From contig CAWGSP010000001.1 in NCBI GenBank assembly GCA_963825335.1, positions 1,302,001 to 1,366,000 on the forward strand: a DNA stretch of 64,000 bases, read 5' to 3'. Shown one piece after another: positions 63,781-64,000 of this stretch (position 1 is its first letter; every line of letters starts with the position of its first letter). The stretch comes from Methanobacterium_B sp963825335 (lineage in GTDB: Archaea; Methanobacteriota; Methanobacteria; Methanobacteriales; Methanobacteriaceae). The notes under the pieces were generated by a model, which worked only from the letters and a program-made list of their open reading frames with translations, had not been told where the DNA came from and searched no databases. The translations under genes were made by a program, and so were the position numbers.

Positions 63781-64000
63781 ATGGCATTTGCATATTTCTT
63801 AGGATGTATAATGAACAACAGATACCCTGGAATTGAAAAGGCAACCAGGATAATGATGGACAAACTCGACGTTGAGCTTGTAGATATGGAAGGAGCATCA
63901 TGCTGCCCAGCACCTGGTGTTTTTGGCTCATTCGATAAAACAACATGGGCTGCTATCGCTGCTCGAAACATAACCATAGCCGAAGACATGGGTACCGACG
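63781..64000 (+). CDS. hdrB: CoB-CoM heterodisulfide reductase subunit B, N-terminal part (cut by window edge)
   Basis: Catalytic subunit that splits the heterodisulfide with its non-cubane FeS clusters. The 73 residues seen start MAFAYFLGCIMNNRYPGIEK and include the first CCG-type motif GASCCPAPGVFGSFD. GGAGG lies before the ATG, 12 bases after hdrC. The rest is outside the window. Confidence 0.95.
   Translation, partial: MAFAYFLGCIMNNRYPGIEKATRIMMDKLDVELVDMEGASCCPAPGVFGSFDKTTWAAIAARNITIAEDMGTD

Noticed and set aside
63781..63990. Minus-strand open frame across the hdrB start.
   Set aside because: hdrB is clear from its CCG motif and ribosome binding site; the opposite frame is a shadow.

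Overview
The window is chromosomal DNA of a hydrogenotrophic methanogenic archaeon, most likely Methanobacterium or a close relative in the Methanobacteriales. Supporting genes are heterodisulfide reductase hdrCB, a CoM/CoB-dependent fumarate reductase subunit (TfrB), a block of methanogenesis-marker genes, an Mvh-type NiFe hydrogenase, archaeal clamp loader rfcS/rfcL, Trm5, diphthine synthase, Nob1 and archaeal SepF. DNA is AT-rich, ribosome binding sites are of the GGAGG/GGTGAT type, and several TATA boxes can be read. I saw no tRNA, rRNA or CRISPR array.

Layout. 1-6.5 kb (minus strand): rfcL (cut by the window edge), rfcS, a Roadblock-domain protein, and a four-gene hydrogenase operon (ferredoxin, V4R-like protein, small subunit, large subunit) that lacks mvhD. 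6.8-12.5 kb: MscS channel, RNase Z, nadC, an acidic protein with a probable histone fold and C-terminal helix, ZPR1 zinc finger, 2-phosphoglycerate kinase and a small Roadblock protein. 12.5-18 kb (plus): a cell-division/positioning group of DUF1611 NTPase, SepF, DUF2226 protein and two MinD paralogues (the second with Arg in place of the Walker A Lys), then a PfkB kinase. 18-19.2 kb: an intact IS4-like insertion sequence with 20-bp inverted repeats. 19.2-27 kb: TatD-like hydrolase, a 51-residue protein, glyS, dcd, DUF1512, trmJ, tfrB and a YgjP-like peptidase. 27-32 kb: iorAB with a converging ACT protein and phenylacetate-CoA ligase, an aryl-acid/aromatic amino acid module. 32-42 kb is accessory: SSS symporter, metallo-beta-lactamase-fold hydrolase, a 1068-residue surface protein, DUF308, a phosphate butyryltransferase-like enzyme, an orphan symporter small accessory protein and PRC-barrel.

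42-52 kb: small zinc protein, pyrE, moaB, a strongly structured intergenic element, nob1, DUF2117, then a translationally coupled operon mmp2-mmp3-mmp6-DUF2111-mmp5-mmp15-mmp17-nifB. These genes are tied to activation of methyl-coenzyme M reductase, and the coupled nifB suggests supply of a nitrogenase-type FeS precursor. 52-62 kb: zinc-ribbon protein, aIF2B/MtnA-family isomerase, trm5, dph5, an orphan Dam-type methylase, a small unknown gene, and a PadR-HAAS-ABC exporter-methyltransferase operon with a palindromic operator. 62-64 kb: an ArcS/TGT-like gene, then hdrC and the start of hdrB. The hdrC reading frame carries a 132-residue charged N-terminal extension containing three 33-bp repeats, an internal ribosome binding site and start, and a perfect upstream palindrome.

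The strongest leads for new biology are the structured element at 43625-43710, the extended hdrC, the mmp-nifB coupling, the mvhD-less hydrogenase operon, the histone-like protein and the MinD/SepF/Roadblock neighbourhood.
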